Positions 12,714 through 23,570 of a DNA stretch of 64,000 nucleotides are shown here, in pieces; within the stretch, counting starts at the first letter, position 1, and each line of letters begins with the position of its first letter. Below the pieces are notes generated by a model. That model saw only the letters and a list, made by a program, of their open reading frames with translations, searched no databases and was not told the DNA's origin. The DNA is from Favolaschia claudopus. Its lineage: Eukaryota > Basidiomycota > Agaricomycetes > Agaricales > Mycenaceae. The stretch is from NCBI GenBank assembly GCA_037176885.1, contig JAWWNJ010000082.1, forward strand, positions 1,054,001-1,118,000, read 5' to 3'. A program made the position numbers and the translations under genes.

Positions 12714-13026
12714 GATAGATCTGTACTTTGCCAGATCCCCGTCTCCCGATTAGCGTAGATCGAGAGCCCTGAAACAGGCCGGGAAACGGGCTTCGTAAGG
12801 GTGTAAAATTCAAAATTTTCTCCGTAGTCAGTAAACAAACAACAAATAAACAAGCATTCCCTTTGAGAACAGCGCCGAAAAGCTATAAGTCTGGGGTGGG
12901 CGAGTCGCTTGCGACCTTGGTCGCGCGGCGAGCTTAGTCGAGCGGTGAGCGTGGAGGTGCTTGAGAATTGCCTTTTTGGGAAGTCAAAGCGCATTTTATT
13001 CAAGCTACATACAACAGCGAACGTAC
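12714..13026 (-). repeat. Conserved terminal segment of element A
   Basis: Counterpart of 33282-33600. It contains a block of about 50 bases (near 12900-12950) that is identical in all copies and includes the hairpin GCGACC-TT-GGTCGC. Flanking parts of the same segment differ between copies. Confidence 0.7.
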
Positions 13027-13430
13027 GATACGATACGGTTAAGTTAGCAGTCAGTACGTGCATCTATCTATCTATCTAAGCTCTCTACATCCTCCACCTT
13101 CCACCACCGTCCATCTACATATTCCTCACCCCTTCCAACCCCCCACTCAACCCACCCCTCTGAATCCTCCCATCCGCACTCCCCCCATCCCCACCCGCAA
13201 GCTCGCCCCCAACAAACGGCACCAACCTCTCCCTCCTCTCACTCTCACACCCCTTAAACGCCTCCTCCCACCAGCGCTCCCCCTCCGGCACGTCCCTCCA
13301 CCCCCCCGCGAAAAACTTGCCCAACCCCTTCATCGACTCGCTCAGCTCTTGCACCTTGTCCCAGTACGGCGGGCGCAGCCGCGTGTCGCCTTTGCCTGCA
13401 ATTATTGCGACGACAGATCTGGCGAACATT
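13027..13430 (-). pseudogene. Orphan 3' exon fragment of a THEM6-like gene
   Basis: Bases 13115-13395 on the minus strand encode the last exon tail (GDTRLRPPYWDKVQEL to LEGVRNM and stop), nearly identical to the tail of the gene at 13578. There is no upstream exon; the sequence turns into ATTATTGCGACG, a motif found outside the other copies. It adjoins the inner end of element A directly, so it is probably a remnant of an extra local duplication at the insertion site. Confidence 0.75.
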
Positions 13431-13577
13431 CATAGCGATACGATGCGGTCGAGTTAGTAGCAAGATACGAGCATCTATCTATCTATCCGAGCAATAAACA
13501 ATAACTTATTTTATCGTCTATTATCTATCCTCCTGGCTCCGTCCCACTCCATGTCAATGCCTCTCACCACCGTTTAT

Positions 13578-15157
13578 CTACATATTCCTCACCCCCTCCA
13601 ACCCCCCACTCAACCCGCCCCTCTGAATCCTCCCATCCGCACTCCCCCCATCCCCACCCGCAAGCTCGCCCCCAACAAACGGCACCAACCTCTCCCTCCT
13701 CTCACTCTCACACCCCTTAAACGCCTCCTCCCACCAGCGCTCCCCCTCCGGCACGTCCCTCCACCCCCCCGCGAAAAACTTGCCCAACCCCTTCATCGAC
13801 TCGCTCAGCTCTTGCACCTTGTCCCAGTACGGCGGGCGCGGCCGCGTGTCGCCTTTGCCTGAACCGAAGGAGGCGGGGAGCGTCGGTTTGATGTATTCGT
13901 CGCGCGTTTCCTTCCTCTCATTCGTCGAAGTATTGAGAGGAGAAGAGGAATCGGGCCCCGCATAAAACCCATTCGACGCCAACACCACCGCGGGCGGGAC
14001 GGTGATCCGCCCCTGCTTGTAGCACAGCTGCGAGACGGAGACGGTGTAGAGGAGCGCGCCGTCGGGCTCGGTGGTGCGAGCGGCGGCGCGCGCGAGGAGG
14101 GCGCGGGAGATCGCGTCGGCTTCGGCTAGTTCTTTTGACGCGGTTGTGCTAGTGCCGTTGCCGCTGCCGTTGAGGAGGTGGGGAGGAGGAGCAGCGGGGG
14201 TGGAGGCGCCGGTGCCGTTGCCATTGAGGAGGGGCGTGGCGGGGGTCTTGAGGGTGGGGACGAGGTGCGGGGCTTCGCTGTCGTGGCGTGCAGCGGTGTT
14301 TGATTTTGATTTTGATTTTGAGTTTTTGGAGGGCGGCTTGACGAAGCGGCAGATGTACCATATCTTTCAAGTAGCTCTCGTCAATCAAATTGAAATAAAT
14401 AGTAACATAGAGAGAAACGCCACCACGCACCCACTTCCCATCCCACGCGCCAATCTCACAGCGCACCTCATACGTCGTCAGCATCGGGATCTCGCGGATG
14501 AAGTAGAAATGCGTCGCGGCGAGAGGGACCCATCCGCCGGTACGGAATATGCTGGGGAAGGTGGCGAGGGCGAGGCGGAAACGCGCCGAGTCGAGGGCTT
14601 TGGCGTAGGAGGAGTTGGACATGTGGAGGTTGAAGTCCGAGTCGTCGAGGCCTGTATATGCGAGTCCGGTTGATGAATGAATGAGAGATGAGAGATGGTA
14701 GTGGAAGTGAAGGAGACGCACCGACGCGTTTGCGATAAGCCCACTGCGCGCGGAAGGGGTGCACGCCGATGGGGAGGTGAGCTTCGAACCAGTCCCGCAA
14801 GGCTTCCTTTTTCTGAGACTTGCTCAGATAGAAATGCGTAATCTTGTGCCATTGGAGTGCCAATCGCAATTCGAAGACGGAGCTGAATACTTGGACTGTC
14901 GAAACAACTCAGTCAGCATCGGCAGCATACAGCACTAAGACAAACAATAGCGTACAATGCCAGGCAAGCGGGAAAGACCCGGCGTTGAGGACGAGGAGCG
15001 CGAGGGCGATGTATTTTGCTGCTTTTGGCGCGATGCGATAGGCGCGTTGGAGTAAAGCGAGGAGGGTGGAGGGCGCGGTTTGGAGGAGGGTGGAGGCTCT
15101 TGTACGCGTTATGAGCGCCATTAGCGGGGCTGCTCGAGCGTTGAGGCGGGTGGACAT
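13578..15157 (-). CDS. THEM6-like (4HBT_2) thioesterase-like protein, copy 3
   Basis: Begins at the ATG at 15157 with the same N-terminus as copy 2 (MSTRLNARAAPLMALITRTR and a KYIALALLVLNAGSF membrane segment). The core exons hold DDSDFNLHMSNSSYAKALDS, FRTGGWVPLAATHFYFIREIP and IGAWDGKW; the last exon ends in GRIQRGGLSGGLEGVRNM and a stop at 13578. The linker differs from copy 2 by short insertions (extra NG/GS and KIKIK-coding repeats). All introns are GT-AG. The substrate is unknown; acyl thioester hydrolysis at a membrane is a guess from the family fold. Confidence 0.75.
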
Positions 15158-15601
15158 CGCGGTGTCGGGTAGAGAATAGCCGGAGGAAGTTTTGGGGAGG
15201 ATATTTGACGTTGCGTGTCAACAGCTCCCGACGCTTCAACGTGTCTTGTCAGTTCAGATTTGTCACCTGTGTGCCTGGCAGATCTCAACAAAAGATGTGA
15301 GAAAGTCGACGAAATTTGGGAATTTCGCGTTTTGAATTGTTTCTGTTTGTGAGATGCGGGTAATTTCACTTCGGAATTCGTGGTGAACATCAGGCAAGTC
15401 ACTTTCTGCACACGCCTAGTGGTATCATCGTATGGGAGGAGAGTCCACGAAATCAATGGTGGTCGTTTGAGATCGAGTGGTCGGTGATTTCCGGATTAGA
15501 CATCATTCCCACGGACCCAGCGCCAACCCAGCGCTTCCTCGAGGCTCGAGCTCCCAACCTCTGCGTCACGACACCGTCGTCCCCCTCGAATCTCGAGATT
15601 C
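15158..15601. promoter_or_regulatory. Divergent spacer between THEM6-like copy 3 and F-box gene
   Basis: Second copy of the spacer at 4914-5340, with a small local difference near 15510-15560. No other gene is visible. Confidence 0.5.
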
Positions 15602-16799
15602 ATGGCTTTCCTCCCGCAGGAATTAATTGATATCATTATCCCCCAGGTCGGCGATATAGCTACGCTCAAAGCCTGCAGCCTCGTCAGCCCAATGTTCCGA
15701 TATCCGAGTCAAGCGATACTCATGCGTTCCGTCGTCTTATCGGGCTGGTCAAAGCTCGAGGCATCGAGCGCATTGTACACGGAGAACTACGCATCTGCGC
15801 GCGCGCTGCTCACCTCTTCGCCGCACTTCATTCCCTTCATCACCACCGTGAAAATCAGGCTCCGCGCGCCGCTCGTGGATTCCGAAGACCTGCAATGGGT
15901 TTTACGCAGGCTGGTATACGTGCGGTGTTGTAGCATTGACGGATATCGGAGACGATTGAAGTGGGGGCTTCTACCACAAGATCTCTGTGACTTTTTAGTC
16001 GATTTCCTGGTCCACCAACGACAACTCGAGGAATTGCGTGTCGGCCGCATCCTCGATATCCCCGCTGAAATCCTCGTGCGCTCTGCGCCTTCGCTGACGG
16101 CGTTTCTGATCTCGGTTCCGTGGCGCGACCCGCCTGAAGAGGCGGCGCATCGTATTCGCGAGCTGGTGCTGCATCCAGGCAGCAATGCCATTTGTACGCT
16201 CGCCGTCTCTTCTGCGTTCGTGAATCTACGGAAATTGTCGTTCAACCCCGGATACGGGCGAAGTCGGATTGTTGTTGACCCCGCTGCGGATAGGCTTGAG
16301 GAGATTCATATGGTTTGTCAGAGTACGTTGGTTTACCCCTTGTACCCAAATAATGCTCATTGATTCCCTATTGCTAGACTGGGGACTCTGCGCTCCCATT
16401 TCTCTACCGCCGCTCCCTGCTTTACGTCGCCTCGAGCTCAGAATCAAAGTCTACAAGGACAACTACTACCTCCTCCTCGACACCATCTCCGCGGTCCTCA
16501 ACTCCAACGCTTCGCCCGTCCTCGAAGAGATAGTCCTCACATTCCCCACCTTCCAACGCCTCCCACCCGCCTCGGAATCTATGAGAGCGCTCGACGACGC
16601 GCTAGTTGATGCCGTTTCTTGTGCTGGGGGGCCGAGCATACGGTGGAGGATGTTCTTCGGATTCGAGGGGGGACGAGCTTATCTTGGCTTTTTCGACGAT
16701 TTGTCGAGGCTGGGTTTGCCCAAGGCGGATGCGCTGGGGAGAGTTGTGGTCGAAGAATATCGAGCGGATCGGACGGAGTGGCAGTTGCGGAGGGTTTGA
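15602..16799 (+). CDS. F-box protein, intact
   Basis: Two exons joined by an intron at 16323-16377 (donor GTACGT, acceptor CTAG), giving roughly 380 residues. The N-terminus MAFLPQELIDIIIPQVGD with LKACSLVSPMFRYPSQ is an F-box-like motif (leucine/proline start, conserved CSLVS). The rest has regularly spaced leucines (LVYVRCCSIDGY, LEELRVGRIL, LRKLSFNPGYG, LRRLELRIKV) as in the LRR-like tails of basidiomycete F-box proteins. Proteins of this kind join SCF ubiquitin ligases through Skp1 and choose substrates with the C-terminal part; the target cannot be guessed. A truncated twin is at 5341. Confidence 0.8.
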
Positions 16800-17219
16800 T
16801 GTAAGTCGTTCTTCAATTCTCTGAGTACTATGAATTACTTTCACAACGAGTAGATGACTCGAACTCGCAAAAGACCAAGCAAATCGGGTTCAACAGGCCG
16901 TTGCCCTGTGATCGATAAGAATTTCTTGACTTTTTGCCTAGAAACGCGGATGTTTCGAAATCACCTCCGTCAATTAACTCAAGAAATGTTTACACGGGCG
17001 CGTTTCGCCTTGGATGGTCTCGACTACAGCCCGCCAAGGACAGAAAGGAGTGACGCCTTGACAGGAAATTTGTTTGAACAGGTTTATCACGTGTCGCAAT
17101 ATATATGTGCCTGCCTCAACTTTCTCTCTCTCTCTCTTCACTCACTCTCGTTTTCCCCGCACCCGTCCGCGTTCCCTCCCTTCCCTCCCTTTCCTTGGGT
17201 TCGTATTCCCCGTTGCTGA
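16800..17219. other. Intergenic between F-box and glucanase genes
   Basis: No gene recognised. The last 100 bases are CT-rich (CTCTCTCTCTC near 17125), a common feature of basidiomycete promoters and leaders. Confidence 0.5.
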
Positions 17220-20062
17220 ATGCAGCAACGCGAACACACGCCACTCTTCACCCCGTTCTCCGCCTCCTCCTCCTCCGCTGCCGATCTTCCCCGCCCCACC
17301 CTCCCGCACGCAGCATCTTCCGGTCTGACGTCCTCTATGTCTGGCTCAGACGCCGACACCTACCGCGACGACCACGAAGGCGGAGGCGGCCTATTACCCC
17401 CTTCGGCCCGGGCTAACCCATCTTCCGACCCTGCATCCAGGACCAGCGCCAAGGCTGGTAATCATCGCTCGAGACGGCGTCTATGGCTCGGGCTCGCGGC
17501 GATCGTCTTTCTGTTCCTGGTCGTGTTCCTCCCGGTGTATTTCCTCGTAATCAAGAAGAATGACAACGACTCGGACGGCGGCGATGCGCATTCGGACGGG
17601 GCTTCCGGCGGTGGGGATTCAGGGGGGTCGAATAGCGGGAACAACAGCGCTAATAAGGCGCTTGTGGTGACTGGTGGGGATGGGAGTACGGTTACGAGTG
17701 ATAGTGGGGAGACGTTATCTATAACAACACTTTTGGGGGTTATTGTGCGCTGTCGTTTCACTTCTTCTTCGCATCTGGACATTTTGACTAATTATAATAT
17801 CGCGCTTAGGGCTCGTGGATCCGGAGAACCCTTTCGCTTCCGGTGCGCGGGCTAACAGCTGGACGCCTGCGTTGAATGAATCCTGGACTTGGGGCGTCGA
17901 TCGCGTTTATGGTGTTAACCTTGGCGGGTGGTTCGTTTTGGAACCTTGTGCGTCTGCTTTCAAATTATGTCTTGTCTTCTCTTCTTCTAATTTTTCTTTG
18001 GTTTGCACCAGTCATCGCACCGGCACTCTTCCAAGCATACCCCCTCCGCAAGAGATGAATGGGATCTGGCGTCGCTTATGCGCGCCGATGGGACGTTACA
18101 AGCTAAGATGGAACAGCATTATGATACGTTCATCGTGAGTAGTCATCTATACTTCATAGCCTTGCCTTGCTTCGTGTTTGCTCCCCCTATGTTTTGTTCA
18201 TTTGGGTTGGCGCCGAGCCGACACGTCGATCATTAATTGCGTTTGACTGATTTCAATTTCAGACGGAACAAGACATTGCGCAAATTGCTGGCGCTGGGCT
18301 CAACTGGGTGCGTTTGCCAATTCCTTTCTGGGCAGTTGCGTACGTTTTGTGTTCTTGATATCATGATTCCGACGACTACTTAACAATGTTGTTCCAACAG
18401 TACGTGGTCCGATGTCGGCGTGCGGGATGGTTCGCATGAGGGGGAACCGTTCCTCGAAGGGGTTTGTTGGAAGTACGTCAATTGTCTCTTATATCTCTCT
18501 GTTTAGAGCTCGTTTAATTGATTGCAGATACATCGTACGTATGTTCGGATGGGCGCGGAAATACGGACTGCGGGTCAATCTCGATGGCCACACCGCTCCT
18601 GGGTCACAAAATGGTCTGCTACGTCGATTTAGGCTCTCATCCTATTTCACTGACAACTGCTTGAATGTCAGGCTACAATCATTCAGGGAAATCCGGACAG
18701 ATCAACTTCCTCAACGGCAATATGGGTCTCGCCAATGCGCAGCGTTTCCTCGACTATATTCGAATCATCACGCAATTCATCATGCAGCCCGAATACCGTG
18801 ATGTCGTTCAGATGTTCGGAATCCTTAACGAGCGTGCGTGATTCTATATCTCATTCACTATTTGTGATGTGTTAACTGAAGTCGTATCTAGCATTCCTGC
18901 CCGGCATCGGACGTGACCAAGTCAGCTCCTTGTAAGCATTCCCCTTGTTTCCGGACTATATCCAATATCCATTCCTCCTTCTTAGCTACCTTCGCGCCCA
19001 CGACGTTATCCGCAACATCACCGGCTACGGTAACGGACCCTACATCAGTCTCCACGACGGATTCGGAGGCATTTCGTCGTGGGGTGGATTCCTCCCTGGC
19101 GCAGACCGCCTCGTTCTCGACACTCATCCCTATTTCTCTTTTGGCGGCGGACCGAATTCGGACCCTATTGCCACTGGTATGGATCCTGACGATGCGGGAG
19201 GCATCTGGCCGGCGCAGGCGTGTAATGCTTGGGGGTCGTCTATCAACGGAAGGTTCGTGCTTCAACTTCTTGGAATCAACGAACAGACTGACCGACTTGT
19301 GCGCAGTCGAAACAATTTTGGCGTCACTGTTGCCGGCGAGTTCAGCAATGGATACAACGACTGCGGGTTATACCTCACCGGCGTCAACGGCTCGCAAAGC
19401 TTCGGCGGCGATTGCAAATTCTGGGAAGATTCATCGAGGTGGAATGCTGAGACGAAGCTGGGAGTCATGCAATTCGCAGTCGCTTCGATGGATGCGTTGG
19501 GCGACTACTTCTTTTGGACTTGGAAGGTAAAACATCTCAGTCGTTCTTCGAATCTCACCTGTAGATACTGAACTGTGCTTAGATCGGGAAAGCCGCAGAC
19601 GGTATCGTCAGGTCACCACTATGGTCGTATCAACTTGGCCTCGAGAACGGATGGATGCCCAAAGATCCTCGTACGGCGATCGGAAAATGCGCTTCTATCG
19701 GCATTCGAGGCAATCAATTCAATGGCAAGTTCAAGGCCTGGCAAACTGGCGGTGCGGGTGCGGGAACGATCGCGCCTTCCGTTCGAAACGAGTTCGCATG
19801 GCCGCCGGCGACACTTTCGCGGATTGGTGCACCGATGTCCCTGCTCCCGACATACACTGCGACGGGAAGTGTCCCGACCTTGGCTTATGTTACGCCGACG
19901 CCGAGAGCAGATACTAGCTCGACGCCAACGCCGACTGTGACGATACCCAACGGGTGGTTCGATGGGAAAGACACTGCTGGGGGAATGACGGCTATCTCAG
20001 GATGCAATTATCCTAATGCGTGGCGGGCATTGGATTTGCCTGCTCCGACGGCTCGCTGTTGA
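17220..20062 (+). CDS. Membrane-anchored exo-beta-1,3-glucanase (GH5), with two apparent frameshifts
   Basis: Encodes a type II membrane protein: cytosolic Ser/Pro-rich N-terminus, RSRRRLWLGL then a transmembrane helix (IVFLFLVVFLPVYFLVI), a Gly/Ser linker and a GH5 glucan 1,3-beta-glucosidase domain. Key motifs are GVNLGGWFVLEP, LNWVRLPIPFW, ARKYGLRVNLDGHTAPGSQN, GILNEP (acid/base Glu), and VAGEFSNG (nucleophile Glu); about ten GT-AG introns join these. Such enzymes trim cell-wall beta-glucan. Two breaks stand out. Near 17713-17715 the frame must gain one base to read ETFIYNNTFGGYW, and near 18040-18043 it must lose one C in a CCCC run to read YPSARDEWDL. The two offset each other. No intron explains them, so either these are homopolymer sequencing errors or the gene is damaged. 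Confidence 0.85.
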
Positions 20063-21164
20063 TCTGCTCTTTTTTTATACTGACTGGATCATCCACGGAT
20101 TTTGGAGTTTCAAACATGGACTACTGACAAGGTTATACTACGCTCATTTGAATACAATCGTTATATCTACAATGCTTCGGCTATACATTCTACAGTACTA
20201 TTCACTAACGAACGGTCAAGTCAAAGAAAAATTGTGGAAACGTTTGAACAGGGAATCAACTTGGTTTCAATTACAGCGACGAACTTGGTTCAACGGGGCA
20301 GTCTAGACTCTAAGCGTCAAGTCGATCCAAGTCAATCAGTGCTTACTTGGCACGTTATTCTACAAAATCGCAGCTGATACTCAACAAGACAGACTCGAAG
20401 CAGCGTGATCATGAGCACACAAGATCTGCGTCAAGATCCGAGAGAGGTAGCCTGAGTCTTATAAACAGATGTATAATAATCAGTCCAGTGGGTCCTCTTG
20501 TCTGCGATGTATTGTATATAAATCCAAGAACAAAGCTAAGTAGATGAGTTCCAAGTTGAATCTTAGTGCCGAAAAACAATCTTCAAGAGCTGAGCAAGCA
20601 AATGTCGAATCTTATCCGAGAAATTGCCGTCTTTTTCTGGAATAGTGCGAGGTTTGATTTGGATATCATCGCTGCAATCAGAAGGTTTGTCTGGCCAGCT
20701 CAAAAATCGAGGGAGCGAATTCTGGAAGGATCGATCTTTTTCGATACTGGCGGTGGGAGGCTTCGGACAGTCCTTTGAGACAGAGCCTGAGGAAGCCAAT
20801 TTTTGTAAGTCCAAAAAGTTCAACATTAGTTGAAACTGAAACAACCTCACTATTGCATGTGGGTTCTCCGAACTACCCATGCAGCTTGATCCCTCGTGCG
20901 TGCCTGTCTTTCTCCATGTTCCTTCCTTCCGTTCCGCTGTATGTCAGATGCTCTGAACCCCCATGGCCCCAATCACGGGGCATCCTCCTACGGCCGTGCA
21001 TTTCATCAATCACGACTACCCACGGGAATATTTTACCATTTGCGTCAAGCCAAGCGAACCGCCGTAAACTCAAACATTCAACACGTCCGTGCTGCCGCGT
21101 CGTATAAAACCATCCAGCATTCGGGAATGATCTTCGTGGCCCACCTCACCCCTCTAGCTGCAGG
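20063..21164. other. Intergenic, about 1.1 kb
   Basis: Nothing recognisable as coding. A TATATAAAT at 20514-20522 has no convincing gene behind it. The final part holds the cutinase promoter. Confidence 0.5.
21102..21110 (+). promoter_or_regulatory. TATA box of the cutinase gene
   Basis: GTATAAAAC about 60 bases before the start codon at 21165. Confidence 0.6.
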
Positions 21165-22204
21165 ATGAAGACCGTCGTCGCCTTGCTCGCCCCGCTCGTC
21201 TGGACCTCGCTCGCGTCCGCCGCGGCCATCCCCAGCCCGGCAGCCCCGAACAAACTTCCGCTCGACATTGTTCTCAAGGCATTCCCCGCACCGGAGCTCA
21301 CCGCCGCTGCCGCTGCTGACTCGACGGAGAACCAGCTTTCTGGACGTGCGTATACCACAGCATTTCTTTGATCTTTTCAAGTACTGAGCTTTACTTCACT
21401 TACAGCCTGCCGGGCGGTTACTGTGAGCTCTGGGATCCGCTGTTGCGATGATAACTTGACGGCGATCTACAGTTCATCTTTGCTCGCGGAACCGGCGAAG
21501 ACGGCAACGTTGGCGCCAGGATCGGTCCGCCTCTGATTGCAGATCTTCGGGCCGCCTTGGGGACGAACAACCTCGCTGCGCAAGGCGTTGACTACTCTGC
21601 CAGCGTCCTCGGTGCGTCAACAAAACGAATTTTCAACCGGGCAAGAAAAGGAATAAGTTAATAACATTCCCCTGTAGGTTATCTCGAGGGCGGCGACCCC
21701 ACCGGCACCAAGACGATGGCCACTCTCATCAACACCGCGGCAACTCAGTGCCCCAGCACGAAGATTGTCATCGGCGGATACAGCCAAGGCGCACAACTCA
21801 CCCACAAGGCAGCTGCCATGCTCAGTGCTTCTGTGACCGCGAGAATTGCCGCGGGTATGTTTATTGTTCCTTTTGCCATCTGCGTTCTCATTCAATCGAA
21901 TGTTCGATAACGAATCTTCTTTCTCTCTCCAGTTGTGATGTTTGGAGACCCGCAACATGTAGGCCGTTCGACATCCCCGCCCGTGGGCACCGTCCCGGAC
22001 TCCAAAGTCGATTCTTTCTGCCACACTGGTGGTACGTCCTGTTTCTGCTGTTCTTTCCACACTCAACCCCCTTCTCCTCGACTGAAACTAGCAACTCTTT
22101 TTCTCCTAGACATCATCTGCACTGGAACCGGTGGGTCCGCTCAACACCTCAACTACGACCAGGATGCACCCACTGCTAGCGCTTTTATCGTGGCGCACCT
22201 TTAA
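21165..22204 (+). CDS. Cutinase (carbohydrate esterase family 5)
   Basis: Six exons, five short introns. The N-terminus MKTVVALLAPLVWTSLASA is a secretion signal. The mature protein shows TFIFARGTGEDGNVG, the nucleophile elbow GGYSQGAQLTH with catalytic Ser, DIICTGTGGSA with the likely catalytic Asp, and a C-terminal HLNYDQD with the likely catalytic His. Cysteine positions (CRAVT, TQCPS, SFCHTG, IICTG) fit the two cutinase disulphides. At roughly 215 residues the length is normal. Secreted cutinases hydrolyse cutin and similar polyesters at plant surfaces; in a mushroom this suggests litter decay or plant contact. The frame is clean throughout. Confidence 0.92.
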
Positions 22205-22504
22205 TGCTTACGAAAATGCCGACGACGAAATTGAATTCCTTTGTACTTATTAGTAAACGCAGAATCAAACAATAAACATCTGAAAATTGTGGAATCTTGA
22301 ACACATTTTGACTATGAAGGTGCCCCTTGACTCGCTGCGACTAAGCCTTGATATTGCTTTGTGGTGTTGGCGTTTAGGGCGGATTTTCATTCCCTTTTCG
22401 TGTCGACGTAAGTAGCCCCCAAGTATTAAAAATGCCTATAATCAACGACTCGCGTCGCGTTCTGATTTATAGTACCGTTACGAGTGAAACAATTACTATT
22501 TTTC
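22205..22504. other. Intergenic downstream of cutinase
   Basis: AT-rich 3' region with AATAAAC at 22271-22277, a possible polyadenylation signal. No gene seen. Confidence 0.4.
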
Positions 22505-23570
22505 ACTGGGTACTCGGCCACCTAAGACATGAGCCACATAGCGCGTGCGCAAATGACCCCACCCACAACTGATACTGAACCATGGTATAGTAGAGGGTGT
22601 TGCCTTTGATTTGGGCCAGGAACTGAGAGGATACCGGTAGAATCGAGCTCACAGTGAATTTTTCTTTCCAGCATATCCGTAAGAGGTAATTGATGAGGTA
22701 GTCGGCCACCCGCTATTTCCTTGAGTTCCTGGGCGATTTTGATGATTCAAAATGGTGTAGCCTTCACAGCAATGCAATAGGATGTAGTACATACAGTTTA
22801 CAGCAACAGGGAAGTGTTCTTGTCTAACTGAAATCATCGAATTTATGGCAGATCAACCCGAAAAATTAACCCTTCCGAAAGATTCATGCTGATACAGCGA
22901 TATACTGACACCGCGCCACAAAATACAATTCAGACCTCCCACTCGGATATGCAGGAAGCTAAATAAGCATCCCCAGCCCTGCTGACCGTCCACCATCGCT
23001 TGAAAAGGATCCGGGGGTCCGAGCCAAAGAAATTCGCCGCTTTTAGCTCATTCGCGTCGGTGCATCTCAGATACAAGAGCATAAAATAGCACTCACTCTC
23101 CAGTGACAGGCATACTGTTTTAGAGTGCTCTCCCAAATCGACAGGCTTCTGGTGCTCAAGTATCCAGCAAGATGAGCGTGGCCGCCAACGGAGGGCCAGA
23201 AGTAGAGGGGTGTCCATCGCACTAGTTTGACGGTCGTTACTGCCAATTCCTGAGCTCAGAACTACATTGGAGGGAAGGAGTGGATAAGCCGGCAGAAACT
23301 TGCGAAACGGCGGAGAACTGGAGGAGAACGAGGTTACACAAATCTCAGTGGCCGGCTGATGGCAACGATTTCGGGTTCACACGTCTCCGGACGGTGATCA
23401 AAATGCCATAACTCTTGATCCACCTATCACTTTCTGTCCAAACTCGTACTGAGCAAGTGTTCTACTCCCTATTCCATCCTCGAACACTAAACTTTACAGA
23501 AAAAACATCCATAGCTTCCGTAAATCGCAAGTGGCCGACTACTTGGGGGTGGCCGACTACCCAGTAGAAT
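22505..23570. mobile_element. Small non-autonomous TIR element
   Basis: Bounded by inverted repeats: ACTGGGTACTCGGCCACC at 22505 and GGTGGCCGACTACCCAGT at the right end, 17 of 18 positions complementary. A second copy of the GTAGTCGGCCAC core lies about 190 bases inside the left end, and an inverted one (GTGGCCGACTAC) just inside the right end, so the subterminal repeats are symmetric. The interior has no transposase that I recognise. I see no clear target-site duplication, so the exact outer borders are uncertain by a few bases. Confidence 0.6.

Larger units (their letters stand above)
5510..13026 (-). mobile_element. Large unrecognised repeat element, copy A
   Basis: About 7.5 kb, homologous along its length to 33282-41268 and 43313-51300 but inverted relative to them and clearly diverged, with both well and poorly conserved blocks. 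Its inner end at 13026 reads ACAGCGAACGTAC, the complement of the left end of copies B and C. Corresponding blocks are: terminal conserved segment 12714-13026; hairpin-rich exon array 10980-12710 (reads plus here); centre 9240-10400; TATA box 9231-9236 and rightward-unit array 6490-9230 (reads minus here); inward unit 5510-6460 (reads plus here). No known transposase, integrase, reverse transcriptase or helicase motif was found in any frame. It interrupts the sequence between the two THEM6/F-box flank copies. Confidence 0.7.
13427..15768. repeat. Direct flank duplication, right copy (THEM6-like gene plus F-box 5' end)
   Basis: Counterpart of 3064-5509, same orientation. Similarity to the left copy ends at about 15768 inside the first F-box exon, while the F-box frame continues here. 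Confidence 0.8.

Noticed and set aside
20514..20880. Possible small gene behind TATATAAAT at 20514
   Set aside because: The following open frame lacks an ATG start, resembles nothing known, and is overlapped by a reverse frame of similar length.
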